Notes: a model not told the origin generated them from the letters alone. 64,000 nucleotides of DNA from Paenibacillus bouchesdurhonensis (GCF_900155685.1 NZ_LT732548.1:3034887-3098886), one strand, 5' to 3'. Numbered from the stretch's first letter, positions 10,756 through 19,959 are shown. Program-made: numbers and translations.

Positions 10756-10797
10756 AGTATAGCTTTGTTTTGTCTTCAAAAAATTGATAGAGATCAA
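10756..10797 (-). promoter_or_regulatory. FNR/FLP-type box and -10 for the HMA-ric operon
   Basis: TTGATAGAGATCAA (10784-10797) is a perfect FNR-type site (TTGAT-N4-ATCAA). A TATACT -10 lies at 10756-10761 on the minus strand and no good -35 is present. Box centre to -10 centre is 32 bp, which puts the box at -41.5. That is the class II activator position and implies activation. Confidence 0.8.
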
Positions 10798-10808
10798 GTT
10801 ATGATGAT

Positions 10809-12662
10809 TTAAATTTTTAAACGGAATCTCAACAATCTCATACCATTAAAGATGACCGCCAAGATACTTGCTTCGTGAACCAACATCCCAATGGACATGT
10901 TCATCCACTCACTGAATAATACGCTGGCGAGCAAGACCAATACCACACCTACCGCAATGAAGATGTTTTGTTTCATGTTTCTTGCGGTTGATTTTGTCAG
11001 GCCTAATGCGTGTGGCAAACGGCTGAAGTCAGAATTCATTAAGACTACATCGGATGTTTCAATCGCAACGTCTGTTCCGCTTCCCATGGCGATCCCGATA
11101 TCTGCTAAGGCCAAGGATGGGCTGTCATTGACCCCGTCACCGACAAAGGCTACGATTTGACCTTCTGCTTGCATTTTTTCAATATAAGCTGATTTACCTC
11201 CTGGCAGCATATGACCATGCGCTTCAGTCAGCCCAAGTTCACGAGCAACTAAATCAACTGTCCCTTGGTTGTCCCCGGAAAGAACCACCAGGTTTTTCAC
11301 GCCTAGTTTTTTAAGTTTTTGGAGATCTTGTTTGACGCCTGGACGGATTTGATCCCGAATACCCATTAGAACTTTCAATTTTCCATCAACTGCGGTCAAG
11401 ACAAGAGAGTTCCCGTTTTGTTCAAAGCGTTCTACGTCTCTTCGGACTTTTTTGTTTAGTTCAACATTTTCCTTTTCCATTAAAGCTACGTTACCAACTG
11501 CTATACGATGACCCTTTACTTTTGCGACAATCCCGCCACCTTTAACCACTTCGGTTTCTTCTACAGTGGAAAAAGTAGTCTCGCCAATGTCTTGCAGGAC
11601 TGCCTTTGCCAGTGGGTGATCTGATTCACGTTCTACACTTGCCAAGTATCCTAGTGCTTCCTCAATATTTTCACCGTAAAATTCTTTTTCGGCAACCTCA
11701 GGGTTCCCTACGGTTAAAGTTCCGGTTTTATCAAAAACAATCGTGTCAACATTACTGAAATCATGGATCACTTCACTACCTTTTAAGAGTACACCATTCC
11801 GGGCGCCATTTCCGATCCCGGCAACGTTGGATACTGGCACTCCGATAACCAATGCCCCTGGGCATCCCAATACCAAGATCGTGATGGCCAGCTCAATGTC
11901 ACCGCTGAACAGCCCAATAATTAAGGAAAGGATTAGAACAGCTGGGGTATAGTATTTCGAGAAACGGTCAATGAACCTTTCTGCTTCTGATTTGGAATCC
12001 TGTGCTTCTTCAACTAATTCGATGATTCTACCAAATGTTGTATCTTCGCCGACACGATCAGCTCGGATTTGAATCGTTCCGTTTTCCAAGATAGTTCCCG
12101 CAAACACTTCAGAATCAACAGTCTTGCTTACGGGTACGGACTCACCCGTGATACTCGCTTCATTGATGTGACCTTCTCCAGTCAACACGGTTCCATCCAC
12201 TGGAACTTTCGCACCGGTCTTTACGAGCAGGATATCTCCTTCGTCTACTTCATCGACCTCTACCTCTTCAAATTCTCCGTTTTCCATTTGTTTCAGGGCA
12301 CTTTCTGGTGCCATCTCGGTTAATTCTTTAATGGCGGATCGTGTTTTATTCAAAGTGCGCTGTTCTAAGAAAGAACCGAATAAGAATAAGAAAGTAACAA
12401 TAGCTGACTCTTCATAGTTTTGAATTAAAAAAGCTCCAATAACGGCGATGGTGACTAATACATCAATACTGATGACTTTTACTTTTAATGCTTGATACGC
12501 TTGAATGGCGATGGGGGCCACCCCGAAAATAGAAGCAATGATGAATGACCAGTTGAAAAGAGTGACATTACCTAAAACAAAATGACTAAACAAACCAATT
12601 AAAATTAAAGTTCCGCTAATCAGCGTTATCTGATTTTTCTTCCTTAATACATGGATTTGCAT
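10809..12662 (-). CDS. Heavy-metal-translocating P1B-type ATPase (CPG motif)
   Basis: 617 aa membrane pump. All P-type motifs are visible: ITGES in the actuator domain, DKTGT with the phosphorylated Asp, SDHPLA in the nucleotide domain, and GDGVND. The transmembrane metal-site motif is GCPGALVIG, i.e. CPG rather than the usual CPC or SPC. There is no N-terminal HMA domain; a separate 77-aa HMA protein is encoded next to it. The start ATG follows AGGAGG by 6 bp. The promoter carries an FNR-type box at -41.5. The context (FLP-like regulator, Ric-like protein) suggests export or homeostasis of Fe, Zn or another metal under redox stress. Which metal cannot be told from sequence. Confidence 0.9.
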   Translation of the reverse strand: MQIHVLRKKNQITLISGTLILIGLFSHFVLGNVTLFNWSFIIASIFGVAPIAIQAYQALKVKVISIDVLVTIAVIGAFLIQNYEESAIVTFLFLFGSFLEQRTLNKTRSAIKELTEMAPESALKQMENGEFEEVEVDEVDEGDILLVKTGAKVPVDGTVLTGEGHINEASITGESVPVSKTVDSEVFAGTILENGTIQIRADRVGEDTTFGRIIELVEEAQDSKSEAERFIDRFSKYYTPAVLILSLIIGLFSGDIELAITILVLGCPGALVIGVPVSNVAGIGNGARNGVLLKGSEVIHDFSNVDTIVFDKTGTLTVGNPEVAEKEFYGENIEEALGYLASVERESDHPLAKAVLQDIGETTFSTVEETEVVKGGGIVAKVKGHRIAVGNVALMEKENVELNKKVRRDVERFEQNGNSLVLTAVDGKLKVLMGIRDQIRPGVKQDLQKLKKLGVKNLVVLSGDNQGTVDLVARELGLTEAHGHMLPGGKSAYIEKMQAEGQIVAFVGDGVNDSPSLALADIGIAMGSGTDVAIETSDVVLMNSDFSRLPHALGLTKSTARNMKQNIFIAVGVVLVLLASVLFSEWMNMSIGMLVHEASILAVIFNGMRLLRFRLKI

Positions 12663-12708
12663 TTTTGTCCTCCTACTAGTTTTACTTTTTCTTATTGTTG
12701 GTGATTCT

Positions 12709-12750
12709 AGTATAGGATGTTTTAGGTTAATGAAAATTGACTCGTATCAA
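12709..12750 (-). promoter_or_regulatory. FNR/FLP-type box and -10 for the P-type ATPase gene
   Basis: TTGACTCGTATCAA (12737-12750) matches TTGAT-N4-ATCAA with one mismatch. A TATACT -10 lies at 12709-12714. The centre-to-centre distance is 32 bp, exactly as at 10756-10797, so this box is also at -41.5. The -10 lies about 47 bp upstream of the ATPase ATG. Confidence 0.75.
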
Positions 12751-12900
12751 GTTTCAGTATTTATGAGAAAATAATAGGTTGGAATCCGCCGATGACAATA
12801 TAAGCAAGCCCAAATCTTCAACCTTGCATTTTTTTATGGTTGTAGTCAATGTATTAGCCTCCTTATAATTCCCTTAATTCCCCTCCCTACATTTTTCCGA

Positions 12901-13215
12901 TTAACTAACTAGTTTCAGACCAACAGCAGATCCAAGCACCATGGCAATAAATAAAATTCGCAAGAAATTTTTTGGTTCACCATAAAAGACCATTCCGAGA
13001 ACCGCTCCACCAGATGCCCCGATTCCTGTCCATACCGCATATGCCGTTCCCATCGGCAAGGTGCTCATCGCCAAAGACAAGAACAAAAAGCTTAATCCGA
13101 AGCCTGCAACCAACAAAAATAATGATAGCGCATTTCGATCTTTGTTCAATTTATTAATCATCAGGACGCCGAACATTTCAAATAACCCTGCTAGAACAAG
13201 AAAAAACCAATTCAT
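12901..13215 (-). CDS. gdnD: SMR-family guanidinium exporter subunit (GdnD/YkkD type)
   Basis: 104 aa with four predicted transmembrane helices, a small multidrug resistance protein. It has the conserved membrane Glu (LAGLFEMFGVLMINKL, first helix) and the GTAYAVWTGIGASGG signature. It is the shorter partner of a heterodimeric pair. Its ribosome site AAGGAGGTGG overlaps the end of gdnC and the two genes are 3 bp apart, so they are translationally linked. The upstream guanidine-I riboswitch identifies the likely substrate as guanidinium rather than a broad drug set. The symbol is assigned by that context. Confidence 0.85.
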   Translation of the reverse strand: MNWFFLVLAGLFEMFGVLMINKLNKDRNALSLFLLVAGFGLSFLFLSLAMSTLPMGTAYAVWTGIGASGGAVLGMVFYGEPKNFLRILFIAMVLGSAVGLKLVS

Positions 13216-13218
13216 CTG

Positions 13219-13554
13219 TTAAGCCACCTCCTTTTTCTTATCTTTGCTTAACATTTTTAGCCCAATAACCCCCAATAGCAGCACTGCAATGAGCAGCATC
13301 TTTTCCATTTGAACAGGAGCGCCAAATATAATTATTTCTGCAAGAACAGTACCAGCTGTACCTAAACCAACGAAAACAGCATATACAGTGCCAACAGGCA
13401 GGAATCGAGAAGCCCCAATCATCAAGGTGAAGCTTACGATAATGGCAATCACTGTTGCCCCCCATTCAAAAATTCCGCTGGCATGTTTCAATCCAATGAC
13501 CCATCCCACCTCAAATACCGCAGCGATAATAACAGACAACCACGTTTTGTTCAT
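13219..13554 (-). CDS. gdnC: SMR-family guanidinium exporter subunit (GdnC/YkkC type)
   Basis: 111 aa with four predicted transmembrane helices. The membrane Glu is in [19 protein letters not shown] and the signature [17 protein letters not shown] follows. The C terminus is Lys-rich (KDKKKEVA), as in the longer subunit of paired SMR exporters. The start is the ATG at 13554, behind GGAAGG at 8 bp; the longer frame to 13611 has no ribosome site. It is the first gene after the guanidine-I riboswitch and its terminator. Together with the next gene it would form a proton-coupled guanidinium antiporter in the cytoplasmic membrane. Confidence 0.87.
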   Translation of the reverse strand: MNKTWLSVIIAAVFEVGWVIGLKHASGIFEWGATVIAIIVSFTLMIGASRFLPVGTVYAVFVGLGTAGTVLAEIIIFGAPVQMEKMLLIAVLLLGVIGLKMLSKDKKKEVA

Positions 13555-13617
13555 TGCTTTAACCTTCCTCTCTAGAATTACGCTACTTATAACATTTATC
13601 AAATGTAGCAAAAATAT

Positions 13618-13670
13618 AAAAAAGCCTGGGAAAACAAACTGTTTTACAACAGTTTATCTCCCAGGCTTTT
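13618..13670 (-). terminator. Riboswitch expression-platform terminator
   Basis: On the minus strand, AAGCCTGGGA pairs with TCCCAGGCTT, with an inner stem AAACTG/CAGTTT, followed by TTTTTTAT. It overlaps the 3' part of the aptamer, so formation of one structure should exclude the other. Transcription would end before gdnC without ligand. Confidence 0.85.
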
Positions 13671-13752
13671 ATCCCTCCGTGGCACAACGAATGAGTTGTG
13701 AGTTATCTCTCGGACCAGCCAACAATAAATCGCGGAACCCTAGATAACATTT
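13655..13752 (-). promoter_or_regulatory. Guanidine-I riboswitch (ykkC class)
   Basis: Read on the minus strand, the conserved blocks of the ykkC RNA appear in order: TCTAGGGTTCCGCG, then GGCTGGTCCGAGAGATA, then a variable hairpin (ACAACTCATTCGTTGT), then GCCACGGAGGGATAAAAGCC running into the terminator. These blocks match the known guanidine-I aptamer. Guanidine binding stabilises the aptamer and lets transcription continue into the SMR pair. This is recognition by eye; an Rfam covariance search for the guanidine-I family would settle it. Confidence 0.92.
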
Positions 13753-13833
13753 GAATTATTCAATTCTTTTAAATTATACACAGTTTCTTGTTCTTTTCAA
13801 CTCCGCAAAAAGACCGCTCTAAGCTTGAGAACA

Positions 13834-15258
13834 TTATTTAATAACTACATATTCCAAGTCGACAAGCTTTGCGTAGGTGATAATTTGGTCTGTTGTTAAG
13901 TTTAATGAAACAACGGTATGATGGCCGCCGCCATTCTCGATCCAAGCTTTAACCCCATCTTGGAAGTTTGGCTTAACTTCCCATAGTACGCGGGCCACTG
14001 GCAGTTTAGGGGCTGGAACCGTCGGTTCAAAGGCAGAAACTTCGTTGATCAATAGTTTATAGTGAGTGCCAAAGTCAGCCATGGAAACAACTACGCCTTC
14101 TCCACTTTTACCATCAAATACTAAACGGGCTGGATCTTCACGATCGCCAATGCCTAATGGTGAAACGATAATTTTTGGTTTATTGCCCGCCAATGTAGGA
14201 TCCACTTCAAGCATATGCGATTGCAGGATGGCTTCTTGACCAGCCGCCATTTCATAAGTGTAATCTTCCATAAAGCCTGTAGATTGGTTATGGCTCATCA
14301 CTTTGAGCAAACGGTCAAGTGCCGCCGTCTTCCAATCCCCTTCACCCGCAAAGCCATAACCTTGAGCCATCAAGCGTTGGACGGCTAATCCAGGAAGCTG
14401 CTTCATGCCATGCAAATCTTCGAAGTTCGTTGTAAAGGCATTGTAGCCGCCTTGATCCAGGAAACGTTTCATGGCAATTTCATAGCTTGCTTGTACTTTT
14501 ACACTAGCCTCCCAGTCTTCCTTACTGTAAGTCCCGTAATCGAAGTCATAAAGCTTTGCATATTCGGCGAACAATGCATCAATTTCTTCTACTTTAACCT
14601 CATTCACGTATTGAACAAGATCGCCGATGCCAAAGTAATCAACGGTCCAGCCAAATTGAATTTGTGCTTCAACCTTATCTCCTTCGGTTACGCCAACGTT
14701 GCGCATGTTGTCGCCAAAGCGAGCAACTTTAATATTGAAACTTTCGTTATAGGCAACCGCGACGTCCATCCATTCTGCAATCTGCTTCTGTACTTCAGGA
14801 CGCTCCCAGTATCCTACTACAATTTTGTTTTGTTTCTTTAAACGTGCATTGATGAAGCCATATTCACGATCACCATGAGCTGCTTGGTTGAGATTCATGA
14901 AGTCCATATCGATCGTAGCCCAAGGGATGCTCTCATTATATTGCGTTGCCAGATGAAGCAAAGGCTTTTGCAAAAGCTTTGTTCCGCGGATCCACATTTT
15001 TGCAGGCGAGAACGTATGCATCCAAGTGATGACACCAGCAACCTCGTCACGATAGTTGACTTCTTTCATGATGCTTGTGATTTTATCTGCGCTAACAGCC
15101 AAATCCTGTAATACTAACGGGTAAGGCAGAACTCCGCTGTTGTTCAAAGCATCCGTCATCGCCTGCGCGTGTGCCTTAACCTCAGATAATGCTTCTTCCC
15201 CATATAGGTGCTGTGATCCGACGACAAACCAAAATTGTTTAGCTGCAACTGTTGACAT
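13834..15258 (-). CDS. araA: L-arabinose isomerase
   Basis: 474 aa from the ATG at 15258 (an ATG two codons upstream is too close to the AGAGG ribosome site). It converts L-arabinose to L-ribulose in the cytoplasm with a Mn2+ cofactor. Recognisable segments are [15 protein letters not shown] at the N terminus, [17 protein letters not shown], and the C-terminal [12 protein letters not shown]. Length matches the usual 470-500 residues. It is the third gene of araB-araD-araA on the minus strand, 27 bp after araD. Transcription from the araB promoter under AraR control is inferred. Confidence 0.97.
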   Translation of the reverse strand: MSTVAAKQFWFVVGSQHLYGEEALSEVKAHAQAMTDALNNSGVLPYPLVLQDLAVSADKITSIMKEVNYRDEVAGVITWMHTFSPAKMWIRGTKLLQKPLLHLATQYNESIPWATIDMDFMNLNQAAHGDREYGFINARLKKQNKIVVGYWERPEVQKQIAEWMDVAVAYNESFNIKVARFGDNMRNVGVTEGDKVEAQIQFGWTVDYFGIGDLVQYVNEVKVEEIDALFAEYAKLYDFDYGTYSKEDWEASVKVQASYEIAMKRFLDQGGYNAFTTNFEDLHGMKQLPGLAVQRLMAQGYGFAGEGDWKTAALDRLLKVMSHNQSTGFMEDYTYEMAAGQEAILQSHMLEVDPTLAGNKPKIIVSPLGIGDREDPARLVFDGKSGEGVVVSMADFGTHYKLLINEVSAFEPTVPAPKLPVARVLWEVKPNFQDGVKAWIENGGGHHTVVSLNLTTDQIITYAKLVDLEYVVIK

Positions 15259-15291
15259 ATTCATCCTCTTTTCTGTGATTTTATGGAGTAA

Positions 15292-15987
15292 TTAATTTTG
15301 CCCGTAGTAAGCGTCTTTCCCATGTTTGCGCAAGTAGTGCTTATCTAAAATTCGCTGTGGCAATTCCTCTGCAAAACGGTTTAATTCTCTTGCAAATAAA
15401 TTCATTTTCGAAACTTCTTCCAGCACAACACTGTTCATTACCGCAGATTTCGCATCTTTCCCCCAAGTAAACGGCCCATGTCCTTTAAGCAAAACGCCAG
15501 GAACTGCCATAATATCAATGCCTCGCTGTTCAAAAGTTTCGATGATTACCCGGCCTGTTTCCGCCTCGTAACCGCGATCTACTTCCTCTTGTGTCAAGAA
15601 GCGAGCGCAGGGTACGGAACCATAGAATGTATCGGCGTGCGTCGTCCCCATAACAGGAACATCAAGCCCAGCTTGAGCCCAGACGGTCGCCCAGGTGGAA
15701 TGGGTGTGCACGATGCCGCCGATTTGCGGGTAATGCTTGTAAAGTACAGCGTGAGTAGGCGTATCGGATGAAGGTCTCAATTCTCCTTCGACGACATTTC
15801 CATCTAGATCCATAACGACCATATCACTGGCTTTCATCGTCTCATAGCTAACACCACTAGGTTTAATTACGAACAAGCCGCTTTCACGATCGATTGCACT
15901 TACATTTCCCCACGTATATTTAATGAGTCCCTGTTTCGGCAATTCCAGATTGGCCTGGAAAACCTCTTCTTTTAGCTGTTCTAACAC
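15292..15987 (-). CDS. araD: L-ribulose-5-phosphate 4-epimerase
   Basis: 231 aa class II aldolase/epimerase family member that makes D-xylulose 5-phosphate from L-ribulose 5-phosphate. Zinc-binding histidines are visible in GGIVHTHSTWATVWAQ, and GTTHADTFYGSVPC follows. GTWG-type loop residues appear in KYTWGNVSAIDRESG. The start is a GTG with GGAGG 7 bp upstream. It lies 16 bp downstream of araB. Length is standard. Confidence 0.97.
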   Translation of the reverse strand: MLEQLKEEVFQANLELPKQGLIKYTWGNVSAIDRESGLFVIKPSGVSYETMKASDMVVMDLDGNVVEGELRPSSDTPTHAVLYKHYPQIGGIVHTHSTWATVWAQAGLDVPVMGTTHADTFYGSVPCARFLTQEEVDRGYEAETGRVIIETFEQRGIDIMAVPGVLLKGHGPFTWGKDAKSAVMNSVVLEEVSKMNLFARELNRFAEELPQRILDKHYLRKHGKDAYYGQN

Positions 15988-16003
15988 CTTGCTCCCTCCA
16001 TTT

Positions 16004-17608
16004 TCATACTAAATTGTCGACGGCAGCCTGCTCAATGACGAGGCCTTTTTTGTATCTTTCGATAAAGGTTTCAAACCCTTTTACGTCGATCGGATCGGGA
16101 TGAATTTCTTGTGACTCAACATCATTGAACACTTTGTGGTCGAGGAAGTCTTCCAAGCGTTCTTCCTGAGCTTTGCTCATCATGTAAGAGGCTAGAATGG
16201 ACATGCCCCACGCCCCGCCTTCTCCAGCAGTCGACATCACGGAGACGGGTACATTCATAGCGGCGGCCATCATCTTTTGACCGACTACCGGAGTCTTAAA
16301 TAAACCGCCGTGTCCTAGAATGCTGTCAATCGCAACATTCTCTTCCTTCGTCAAAATGTCCATACCGATCTTCAAAGCTCCAAATGCAGTGAATAAATGA
16401 ACCCGCATAAAATTAGCCAAATTGAATTTGCTTTCCGGCGAGCGAACAAATAATGGACGCCCTTGCTCCAATCCCGTAATATTCTCACCCGAGAGGTAGC
16501 CATAGCTGAGTAATCCGCCGCCATCCGGATCGGCTTCCAGCGCTTTATTCAGCATCACGCTGTACAACTGCTCGTTATCTATCTTATTCCCCACGGCTTC
16601 AGAGTACTCGCGGAACAATCCGATCCAGGCGTTGATATCACTGGAACAGTTATTGGCATGAACCATGCCAACCGGACTACCGTTCGGCGTGGTGACCATA
16701 TCGATCTCCGGATATACTTTAGAAAGCTCTTGCTCCAGTACTATCATAGCAAAAACAGAGGTGCCAACAGACACATTACCAGTACGCTTCCTTACGCTAT
16801 TCGTCGCGACCATCCCGGTTCCGGCATCCCCTTCTGGAGGACAAAGCGGAATACCTGCTTGCAATTGGTTGGATGGATCGAGAATTTTCGCGCCCTCTTC
16901 GGTTAAGACACCAGCTTCTTTACCTGCGGTATACACCTTGGGAAGCAGATCATTGATTTTCCATGGGTATCCCTTGCCAGCTACGAGTTCATCAAACTGC
17001 TTGATCATCGATTCATTATAATTGCCTATGGATTCATCAATCGGGAACATCCCTGAAGCATCTCCGATACCAAGAGCTTTGGTTCCGGTCAACAGCCAAT
17101 GAATATATCCTGCTAACGTCGTAACATAGCGGATCTGCGGCACATGTTCCTCATCGTTTAAGATCGCTTGATACAGATGAGCAATGCTCCATCGTTCAGG
17201 GATATTAAATTGGAATAGATCGGTCAATTGTTTGGCCGCTGCCCCCGTCGTTGCATTACGCCAAGTCCGGAACGGTACGAGTAATTCATTCTTCTCATCA
17301 AAAGCCATATATCCGTGCATCATCGCAGAAAACCCGATTGAACCGATCGTTTGAAGAGTAATTCCGTAAGCGCGTTCAACTTCTTGCTTCAATTCGGAGT
17401 AAGCCTTTTGAAGACCTGTGATAACATCCTCTAAGCTATACGTCCAAAAGCCGTCCTTCAACTGGTTCTCCCATTCGTAGCTTCCAGAAGCAATCGTCTG
17501 AAAGCTACGATCAATAAGTACTGCTTTAATACGTGTGGATCCGAATTCAATACCAAGCGAAGTCTCGCCCTTAACGATCGCTTGTTCCATACTCATTCGA
17601 TTCGACAT
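16004..17608 (-). CDS. araB: Ribulokinase (FGGY family)
   Basis: 534 aa FGGY sugar kinase phosphorylating L-ribulose with ATP. The N-terminal phosphate-binding strand is [16 protein letters not shown]; the C-terminal half has [20 protein letters not shown] and [17 protein letters not shown]. The start could be ATG 17608 or the adjacent GTG 17611; GAGGAG lies just upstream. It heads the araBDA operon. Its promoter carries two AraR boxes and a degenerate cre-like site. The sequence fits the xylulokinase-like branch of ribulokinases that takes the place of classic AraB in Paenibacillus; the operon context supports the ribulokinase role. Confidence 0.9.
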   Translation of the reverse strand: MSNRMSMEQAIVKGETSLGIEFGSTRIKAVLIDRSFQTIASGSYEWENQLKDGFWTYSLEDVITGLQKAYSELKQEVERAYGITLQTIGSIGFSAMMHGYMAFDEKNELLVPFRTWRNATTGAAAKQLTDLFQFNIPERWSIAHLYQAILNDEEHVPQIRYVTTLAGYIHWLLTGTKALGIGDASGMFPIDESIGNYNESMIKQFDELVAGKGYPWKINDLLPKVYTAGKEAGVLTEEGAKILDPSNQLQAGIPLCPPEGDAGTGMVATNSVRKRTGNVSVGTSVFAMIVLEQELSKVYPEIDMVTTPNGSPVGMVHANNCSSDINAWIGLFREYSEAVGNKIDNEQLYSVMLNKALEADPDGGGLLSYGYLSGENITGLEQGRPLFVRSPESKFNLANFMRVHLFTAFGALKIGMDILTKEENVAIDSILGHGGLFKTPVVGQKMMAAAMNVPVSVMSTAGEGGAWGMSILASYMMSKAQEERLEDFLDHKVFNDVESQEIHPDPIDVKGFETFIERYKKGLVIEQAAVDNLV

Positions 17609-17625
17609 CACGTTAGTCTCCTCTC

Positions 17626-17639
17626 TGATAGCGCTTTTT
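17626..17639 (-). promoter_or_regulatory. Degenerate cre-like box before araB
   Basis: TGATAGCGCTTTTT keeps the half-site and CG core of the cre consensus but loses the terminal CA. It sits about 18 bp upstream of the araB start, downstream of the promoter. CcpA control of araBDA is known in Bacillus; here it is inferred from a weak site. Confidence 0.4.
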
Positions 17640-17686
17640 AAAGTAAGGTCTTATTTTAAGATTAAGCTTTTCTTATTAACAATTCT

Positions 17687-17743
17687 AGTATATTTTTTTG
17701 TACGTACATTTGTCAACACATTACGATAGATATACATACAAGT
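17687..17743 (-). promoter_or_regulatory. araBDA promoter with two AraR operators
   Basis: On the minus strand, TTGACA (17711-17716) and TATACT (17687-17692) are spaced by 18 bp. The spacer contains an AraR-type box TTTTGTACGTACATTT (17696-17711), close to the known ATTTGTACGTACAAAT. A weaker box (17728-17743, core ATACATACAAGT) lies with its centre 32 bp upstream. Two in-phase boxes suggest cooperative repression, as in B. subtilis. Confidence 0.85.
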
Positions 17744-17837
17744 TTATAATAGCATGAGACGACACTAGCTTTCAAACAACAAATCTACGCGTCATCATAA
17801 GGATTGCTCCCTCTTTTTATTTTTTTCACAATCATGC

Positions 17838-17857
17838 TATAATTTGTACATACAAGT
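17838..17857 (+). promoter_or_regulatory. araR promoter with AraR operator
   Basis: An extended -10 TGCTATAAT ends at 17843 and directly overlaps an AraR box ATTTGTACATACAAGT (17842-17857; 14 of 16 bases match the known operator). This implies autorepression of araR. Confidence 0.85.
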
Positions 17858-17906
17858 ATTCTAAATATGCAAATATATAGCGAACAAGTATGGAAGAAGG
17901 AGTAAC

Positions 17907-18992
17907 ATGAAACCTAAATATCAAGTGATCATTGATGATATAAAAAGCAAAATCCTTGCCGGAGATTACAGTGTAGGAGAACAAATTCCTACAGAGTCCG
18001 CCATGCAGTCCATGTACGAGGTTAGCAGACAGACCGTTCGAAAAGCGATTTTAGGACTAGCCACCGAAGGGTTCCTGCGAAGCGAGAAAGGGTCTGGAAC
18101 TTATGTCAGCAACCAATACCGCTCGAAATCCGGCGGTAATTCCCATAAGAAGACCATCGGCGTAATCACTACTTACATCTCCGATTACATCTTCCCTTCC
18201 ATTATCCGGGGGATCGAAAGCAGATTGAACGAGGATAATTATTCATTGCTATTAGCCAGTACTAATAACGATGTAGAACAAGAAAAAAAGGCTTTGGAAA
18301 TGATGCTGTCATATGGTGTAGACGGCCTAATTATTGAACCTACGAAAAGCAATCTATACAATCCAAATATTGCTTACTACCTGTCTTTTAAGGAACAAGA
18401 AATTCCGTTCGTGATGATCAATGCTTTTTATGAGGAAATTGAGGTGCCTTTTCTTTGTCTCGATGATGTGCAGTCCAGCTATTTGGCTACGAAGGAACTC
18501 ATTTCCAATGGACACACACAAATCGGACTTATTGCCAAAATGGATGATTTACAAGGGAAATATCGAATGAAGGGGTATATCAAAGCCCTTGGTGAAGCCA
18601 AATTGCGCTTTGATCCAGAGCATGTTCTCTCATTTGACACGGAGACGAAGAAAGCGCTGGCTACAGACCTAAAGGATTTCTTGAGTAAAAACAGAGAGAT
18701 GCTCACAGCTATCGTTTGCTACAATGATGAGGTCGGCTTGGAAGTGGTCAACGCTTGCAGACAGCTTGATATTTCTATTCCGGAACAATTATCGTTAATA
18801 GGCCAGGACAATTCCTATATCGCTAAAAACGCGAACATTAAGTTAACGACCCTTACGCACCCTCAAGAACAAATGGGACGTGATGCGGCGGATTGGGTCA
18901 TTAAGAAATTACAAGGTAAGAAAGATTTGCAAAACCACACTTACTATCAGCCCGTATTAATCGAAGGTGAAACGGTATTAAAGAGACCGTAG
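17907..18992 (+). CDS. araR: Arabinose repressor AraR
   Basis: 361 aa chimeric repressor. The N-terminal GntR-type winged helix (about 1-70: YEVSRQTVRKAILGLATEGFLRSE) is joined to a LacI/GalR-type sugar-binding core (about 80-361: KTIGVITTYISDYIFPSIIRGIE; EQLSLIGQDNSYIAKNANIKLTTLTHP). This combination is the hallmark of AraR. L-arabinose should release it from DNA. It is divergent from araBDA with three matching operators between the genes. The start ATG follows GAAGGAG. The 3' end is followed by a hairpin at 19102-19132. Confidence 0.97.
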   Translation: MKPKYQVIIDDIKSKILAGDYSVGEQIPTESAMQSMYEVSRQTVRKAILGLATEGFLRSEKGSGTYVSNQYRSKSGGNSHKKTIGVITTYISDYIFPSIIRGIESRLNEDNYSLLLASTNNDVEQEKKALEMMLSYGVDGLIIEPTKSNLYNPNIAYYLSFKEQEIPFVMINAFYEEIEVPFLCLDDVQSSYLATKELISNGHTQIGLIAKMDDLQGKYRMKGYIKALGEAKLRFDPEHVLSFDTETKKALATDLKDFLSKNREMLTAIVCYNDEVGLEVVNACRQLDISIPEQLSLIGQDNSYIAKNANIKLTTLTHPQEQMGRDAADWVIKKLQGKKDLQNHTYYQPVLIEGETVLKRP

Positions 18993-19332
18993 GCCCCTTA
19001 AATACACTGACACAAGGGCTGCGTATCCTGACATTTCTACGAGACCGAAACTTTCACCGGCTAGAAGATACGTACTTGCCTCGGCTTGCCGACAACAAAA
19101 TAATAGCCCTGGCTTAGTCGGCCAAGGCTATTTTCGACTTTCAGTTGCACCATTTGGGGGCTAATGCATACCGAATCCTTCCCCTCGCCAACTTTCGCTT
19201 GCACAGATCCCCAGAAGGAAATTTTAATATTAAAAGTCCACCGTTGTTCAATAAGATTAAAAAGAGATATAGTTATCCGTTCTATTTACAATAACTTCGA
19301 AGTACTTTGTGAGTTTTTACTTCTATAATGTT
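18993..19332. other. Intergenic region after araR
   Basis: About 340 bp between the convergent araR and DJ-1/PfpI genes. It holds the araR terminator hairpin (19102-19132) and otherwise AT-rich sequence. I see no ORF with a ribosome site, no RNA gene and no mobile-element end. Confidence 0.5.
19102..19134 (+). terminator. Terminator after araR
   Basis: AATAGCCCTGGC pairs with GCCAAGGCTATT (one mismatch in 12), followed by TTTTCG. It lies 110 bp past the araR stop. Confidence 0.6.
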
Positions 19333-19959
19333 TTATATTGAATTCATTAACTGGAAGAAGTATTCAGGTTTGTGAGTCTTATTTAGGTTATACCATGAAT
19401 GTAATGTATCTGGTGCAAATACATCTAATTTTTTCAGTACTTCCTTCGCAAATTCCAGAGGAGCTATTCCTGATGCAGTAATTAAATTCTCACCAGATAC
19501 CGCAGGTTCCATCTCATAATATTTTTCTCCTTTATAATTAGGACAAACCGTTTTAATATACTCTAAGTTGTTGCTTGTATGCTTTCTAGAATCTAGGTAT
19601 CCCATATTCGCAAGGGCCTCGGTTGCACCACAAATCGCAGCAACAATCGTACCAATCTTTAAAGCTTCGCCAATTTTTTTCAAGATTGGTTGATGAATAA
19701 CTTCTCCCCAAGTATTCCCTCCAGGTAAAACAAAAAGATCATTACTCTCGAGAGTACACTCATCAAGGGAAATATCGGGTTTGATGCTCAGTCCCCCCAT
19801 CGTGGTAATCATTTCTTTATTAGCTCCTACTGTAACTACTTTTAAAGGTGCTATATCCCTTTTGAAATATCTTCCTGTGTTTAGTTCAGCAATTAAGTAT
19901 CCATATTCCCAGTCTGACATTGTGTTAAATACATATAGATAAACTTTTTTTGTCTGCAT
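19333..19959 (-). CDS. DJ-1/PfpI family protein (type 1 glutamine amidotransferase-like)
   Basis: 208 aa. The nucleophile elbow is AAICGATEALA, with Cys about residue 110; upstream DLFVLPGGNTWGE supplies the usual acidic strand-turn. Family members include YdeA-like proteins, intracellular proteases, isocyanide hydratases and glyoxalase-like enzymes. The C-terminal YNLNKTHKPEYFFQLMN resembles the Bacillus YdeA group. It starts behind GGGAG. The next gene upstream on the same strand is a WYL regulator, 77 bp away, which may control it. Substrate unknown. Confidence 0.8.
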   Translation of the reverse strand: MQTKKVYLYVFNTMSDWEYGYLIAELNTGRYFKRDIAPLKVVTVGANKEMITTMGGLSIKPDISLDECTLESNDLFVLPGGNTWGEVIHQPILKKIGEALKIGTIVAAICGATEALANMGYLDSRKHTSNNLEYIKTVCPNYKGEKYYEMEPAVSGENLITASGIAPLEFAKEVLKKLDVFAPDTLHSWYNLNKTHKPEYFFQLMNSI

